In this document: positions 60,050 through 64,000 of the stretch, one piece after another
How the letters are laid out: each line of letters starts with the position of its first letter
How positions within the stretch are numbered: position 1 is the first letter of the stretch
Assembly: GCA_963921825.1 (NCBI GenBank)
Contig: OY997591.1
Span: 41,561,825-41,625,824 of the forward strand
Direction of reading: 5' to 3'
Source: Erodium maritimum
Taxonomy: Eukaryota; Streptophyta; Magnoliopsida; Geraniales; Geraniaceae
Length of the DNA stretch: 64,000 bases
Program-made: the position numbers and the translations under genes
The notes under the pieces: generated by a model
Databases searched by the model: none
Seen by the model: only the letters and a program-made list of their open reading frames with translations
What the model was told of the DNA's origin: nothing

Positions 60050-60823
60050 TTTTTTTTTTGATCAGCAAGGCAGGAATATATTAAACCTCTTTAGAGGTTA
60101 AATAGATTACAAATTGTCGATCAACTAAAGATCAGACACCAAAAACCAAACCAAAAGATATGAAAATACAAAAGGATATTTAAATGAAAACCCCATCGAT
60201 CATGATGTAACTGAGATGAAATCTAAGGTGAAAGTGATTTTGAGATGATGTCTTTGTAGTGTTGATGATGCTGATCTGAGATGAGATGCTCCCTGAGCTG
60301 AATGTCTCAGAATTAGTCTTCAAGTTGTGTAGGGCTCCACTGATATTTGAAAGAAAATGCAGCACTCAGTATGTAAAGGCTGCAGAATATCAAAGGAGGC
60401 TAAAAATGGTTAAGGCTTTGTAGATGAGACATGCTCTTCCTTTCCAAGAGTAATACTTCAAGGCAGAAATGTCAGATGATTTAAGTCTTGATGTTGAAAC
60501 TTGATCTTCCTTTCCAATTCAACGGAGAGGGATTTTGAAGCACCTGGCCATCCCAGGTTTAAATGGTATGAGAGGAGTTGATAACTCCAAACTGATTGAA
60601 CCTGAAGAGTCCAAAGAAGGACAAAAGAACCTGCAAAAGAAGAAAAGGCCAAGTGCCAGACCAACCACTCAAACTAGGCAATAAACTACCCACATAGAAG
60701 GGGACCTAAAAAGAAAGAACTACCCACACACAAAGAAGAAAGTACCCAAGGTTAAAGGAGGTCCTCACCACTCACACCACTCACCACCACCACCCAAAAC
60801 CCTGCCCAGGACCCCAACCCAAA
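60050..60823 (-). other. LINE-D 3' UTR and tail with hairpin
   Basis: Non-coding. About 25 nt before poly(A) is the hairpin AACCTCT-TT-AGAGGTT (60084-60099), placed like the one in LINE-C but with a different stem sequence. Confidence 0.7.
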
Positions 60824-62725
60824 TTACAGAGAAACAGGAGCAGGAGGGAGCATTTTCCAATCAAGGCAAGCCTTAGGAGATATTTTCCAATTGTTGAACG
60901 AGAAATACTTCTTAGCTTTGTGGAAAGAGGCCCATTCCCAAGTATAAGATTGATGAATGATTTTTTGGAATATCTCATCAGCTGTAGTGAGTTCATCTCT
61001 GAAAACCTTAGCATTTCGAGCTAGCCAAAGGTGCCATAATGTGAGTTGAAATAATTGGATCCAGTTTTGTTTATATTTCCTCCTGAGAAGTGCAGGCCAA
61101 GAGATCAAGAAGTCTTTAACAGAGCCTGAGATGACCACAACAACCCCCCACCAAGTAGATATCAAACACCAAACCTTCCAAGCTCTAGCACAATGAAGCA
61201 AGATATGAGCTACATCTTCAAGATCCCAATGATAGATAGGACACAGTATCTCTTGTAAGGAAAAAGAGATGCCCCTGGCTTCCAAGAAACACTTTGAGGG
61301 AAAGGCTTCATGACAAGCTAGCCAAGAGAATGCAGTAACCTTGGGAGGAATTCCAGGGATCCAAAGGAGATTAGTCCAAGCAGATAATGAGTGAGATTGA
61401 GTGCCATGATGTTCAATAGCCAAGTAGAGTTTCCTTACAGAGAACCCTTTAGGATCCCACTTCCAAACCAGTTCATCTTCATGTATAGATAGGGTGATGC
61501 CATTCAGAATAGAGGAGAAGGTTGTCCAGTCCATCGCAGCCCTGCCTCTAGGGGTTCTAGAGAATTCAAGGTCCCAAGCAGAGCCAGTCCAAGCTTCAGC
61601 TACTAGCATGCTCTTGGATTGAGAGAGAGTAAAAAGCCTTGGGAATAGATTTTTAAAATTAGTGTCTCCCCACCAAGTGTCTAGCCAGAAGAAAGTCCTT
61701 TCACCATTGCCAATTTTTCAATGCAGACCCTTAATTCCAAAGAACTCTTCAAATCTAGGTTCTTTGATCAAGTTTAAAATGTGAGCAATGAAACTAGGAG
61801 AGCCTATTTCTGAGTAATTAGAAAGATCTCACTCATTACAGCTCCAACCAAATTTTGCACAAATAACTAATTTCCATAGAGCATTCTTTTCCAATGCAAA
61901 CCTCCACCACCATTTTGCAAGGAGTGCCAAGTTCATAGTAGAGAGTTTTTTGATACCTAAACCTCCTTCCTGTTTTGATCTGCAGACCTTCCCGCAATTG
62001 ATTTTACAACACCCTTTTCCAGAGTTTTTACCATTCCAAAGAAATTTTCTTTGCCATCTCTCCATGCGATTGATAACTGATTTTGGAGCTTTAATTATAG
62101 AGAAGTAGTAGAGAGGCAATGCTCCCAAAGTAGACTTGATCAAAGTTGTCCTTCCCCCAAAAGACAGAAGCTTTTCTTGCCATAGGCCAATGGATTGTTT
62201 AAATTTTTTCAATATAGGCTCCTAAGTTTTAGCCCTTCTTGTATTGGCTCCAAGGGGGAATCCCAGATAGATTATAGGTAGAGTGGTAGCAGGGCAATGT
62301 AGTATACAATTGATGATCAGTTCTTCTTCTTGTGAAAGATTCATTAATATGATCTGTGATTTTTCATAATTGACAGCTAGGCCTGAGGCAGAATGAAACA
62401 TAGCAAGAGAAAACTTGAGGCATCTAACGTGATCAGGGATGGCTTGAATAAAAAATATTGAGTCATATGCAAATTGGAGGTGAGAAATTATGGGGCCATG
62501 TAAGGATGATCTGACTCCAAGAAAGAGCTTGTTCAAAGAGCCAGCTTTCATTATCTGATTCAAGCCTTCAGCCACCAAAACAAAAATAAGAGGAGAGAGA
62601 GCACATCCTTGTCTGAGGCCTCTAGCTAATTGAAAGTCTTTGCTGGGGGAGCCATTTATGAGTACTGATACAGAAGCTCTGAAGCAAGAGAGCATCCACA
62701 TTCTCCATCTTGGGCCAAAACCCAT
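60824..62725 (-). pseudogene. LINE-D ORF2: RT second half and zinc-binding C-terminus
   Basis: Continues one frame over: GSPSKDFQLARGLRQGCALSP (first part), then the catalytic motif reads HLQFAYDSIFF, where relatives have FADD, so one catalytic Asp is Tyr. Then IYLGFPLGANTRR, thumb GGRTTLIKSTLGALPLYYFS, WWWRFALEKNALW, and zinc-binding C-terminus CPIYHWDLEDVAHILLHCA, where the second Cys of CPxC is Tyr. In-frame stops are at 62222-62224, 61829-61831 and 61718-61720; all three pieces are in one frame. No RNase H follows. Confidence 0.9.
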
Positions 62726-63998
62726 TTTTTTCTAGAATTTGCAAGACATAGCTCCAACTGACTCTATCAAAGGCTTTTTGGAAATCTGCCTTGAAGATAA
62801 CTACCTTAGTCTTTGATTTTTTGATGTAATCCACCACTTCAGAAGCAATTAGTATGCCATCAATAATTTGCCTACCAGCAATAAAACCAGACTGTTCATC
62901 CCCCACTAAATTACTAATCACCTTCTTGAGCCTGGTTGAGAGTAATTTGGATAGTATCTTGTAGGGTCCTCCCATAAGACTGATTGGTCTATAGTCATTA
63001 AAAGTGATGGGAGATTGTCCTTTAGGGATAAGAACCATAAATGAAGAGTTGATGCCTTTACCCAAGTGTCCTGATTTGTAGAAGTCTTGTAAGAAGAGCA
63101 TGAAGTCATACTTGATAATTTCCCATGCTGTTTGGAAGAATTTTAAGGTGAAGCCATCAGGCCCTATGGCCTTTTCCCCATTGCAGGCAAGAATGGCTTG
63201 GAGGACTTCAGCTTCAACAAATGGCTCTTCAAGCCAAAGCTTTTCTTGATTTGAAATTCTATTGAAAGGGAGATCCTCAAGGTCTATGAATTCAGTATCA
63301 TCATTTTGAAAGGAGCTTTGGAAATGATTAGTAGCTGCAGCCTTTATAAGCAAGGGATCTGTAATGATTTCTCCATTAACATACACTGATTTGAGTTGTT
63401 TTTTAGCTCCTTGAAAGTTTGCAATTCTATGGAAATACTTGGAGCCTTTGTCCCCATCATCAAACCACTTTCTCTTGGCCTTTTGGCTCCATAATTTAGC
63501 TAATAGCTTGTATTTTTGAATAAGTATTGCTTTATAAGCTCCTCTTGCAGAGCTTTCTTGCTGAGTAAGTAATCTTTCTTCCACAGCACTATCCAGATCA
63601 TTGATGGCAGAGGTTAGATGTTGTATATGGGTTTCAAGTAATCCAAACACCTGAGAGTTCCAAATCTTGAGATCAGCTCTTAGCATTTTTAGTTTCTGCC
63701 AGAGAACATATTGAGGAGTGCCTCTGACTGAGTAACTAGCCCAAAACCCAGCAACAACATCAATACATCTAAAGTCTTCCAGCCATATATTCAGGAATTT
63801 AAAAGGCCTTGGGCCCCAATCAAGTACATTATTGTGGAGGGTCAATGGTCTGTGATCTGAGACGGATCTTGGGAGGCAAGTTTGAGCAAGTGTGGGCATC
63901 AAAGAGAGTAAATCACTTGAGACTAAAAATCTGTCTATTCTTGAAGCTATGGAGCCATGACCAAACCATGTATATTTCCCATTTTGTAAAGGAAGATC
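62700..63998 (-). pseudogene. LINE-D ORF2: endonuclease end and RT first half
   Basis: On the minus strand the frame is open from the window edge down to about 62700. It starts inside the endonuclease (GKYTWFGHGSIASRIDRFL; SVSDHRPLTL with the catalytic histidine), then linker (KRKWFDDGDKGSKYFHR), IGPDGFTLKFF, SFMVLIPKGQSPITFNDYRP, SLMGGPYKILSKLL, QSGFIAGRQIIDGIL, and motif A FKADFQKAFDRVSW. A frameshift near 62700-62725 separates this from the rest. This is the longest undamaged ORF2 stretch in the window. Confidence 0.92.
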
Positions 63999-64000
63999 AA

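Larger units (their letters stand above)
60050..64000 (-). mobile_element. LINE-D: antisense plant L1, 5' part beyond the window
   Basis: The 3' end is at 60050-60059 (poly(A) on the minus strand) with the tail TTGCTGATCAAAA. The 3' UTR is 60050-60823, followed upstream by ORF2. At the right edge the reading is still open inside the endonuclease domain. Close to LINE-C in protein wording (FVLVAEGLNQI; ACNGEKA; PGIPPKVTAFSWLACHEA). Its left target duplication cannot be tested because the 5' end is outside the window. Confidence 0.92.

Overview
The window looks like nuclear DNA of a flowering plant, from a repeat-dense, probably heterochromatic stretch. The evidence is layered plant LTR retrotransposons (Copia with initiator-Met tRNA primer sites, a SIRE-type Copia with an env-like region, a Ty3 chromovirus with a chromodomain), plant L1-type LINEs of two architectures, and inverted-repeat DNA elements. 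I see no convincing intact host gene, no rRNA or tRNA gene, and no prokaryotic features. The species cannot be named from this sequence.

Layout. 1-9002: a decayed Copia element (family A: LTRs of about 1.69 kb, TGTTAGTC...CCCAACA) whose 3' LTR carries a nested solo LTR of the same family (TSD CATGA). 9003-14850: pieces of an older SIRE-type Copia in the order env-like region, polypurine tract, LTR, primer site, gag, i.e. two bodies sharing one LTR. It is interrupted by an antisense family-A solo LTR (TSD TGTTT) and by a GC-tipped inverted-repeat element inside gag. 14851-15314: AT-rich filler. 15315-35492: one LINE (LINE-A: endonuclease end, RT, zinc finger, RNase H) split by two family-A Copia elements, antisense at 16235-24301 and sense at 26181-34625 (the latter with perfect TSD CCGGT). 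35602-38084: an ORF1-only LINE derivative with its own TSD. 38286-45241: a nearly full-length antisense LINE (LINE-C) with a 12-bp TSD. 45343-46868: a 1.5-kb element without retrotransposition genes but with a LINE-C/D-like tail and a TSD of up to 15 bp. 47512-50524: LINE-B, a sister of LINE-A. 50525-52389: a repeat block beginning TGTCACGCCCC with a perfect hairpin and two tandem arrays (29 bp and 60/120 bp). 52390-57144: a broken Ty3 chromovirus. 57145-60049: low-repeat sequence with exon-like pieces, including a recognisable but degraded UDP-glucuronate decarboxylase (UXS) exon and a 785-bp long-inverted-repeat element. 60050-64000: antisense LINE-D, running off the right edge.

How the parts relate. 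Nothing forms a working pathway; the value is stratigraphic. Target-site duplications give a relative order: LINE-A is older than the two Copia copies inside it, and the SIRE remnant is older than the family-A solo LTR and the inverted-repeat element it contains. The LINEs fall into two lineages: A, B and the ORF1-only element (zinc-knuckle ORF1; C-terminal RNase H seen in A and partly in B) versus C and D (RRM-type ORF1 seen in C; no RNase H seen; 3' tail TTGCTGAT(C)AAAA with a hairpin just upstream). The gene-free 1.5-kb element ends in the C/D-type tail, so it was probably copied by that machinery.
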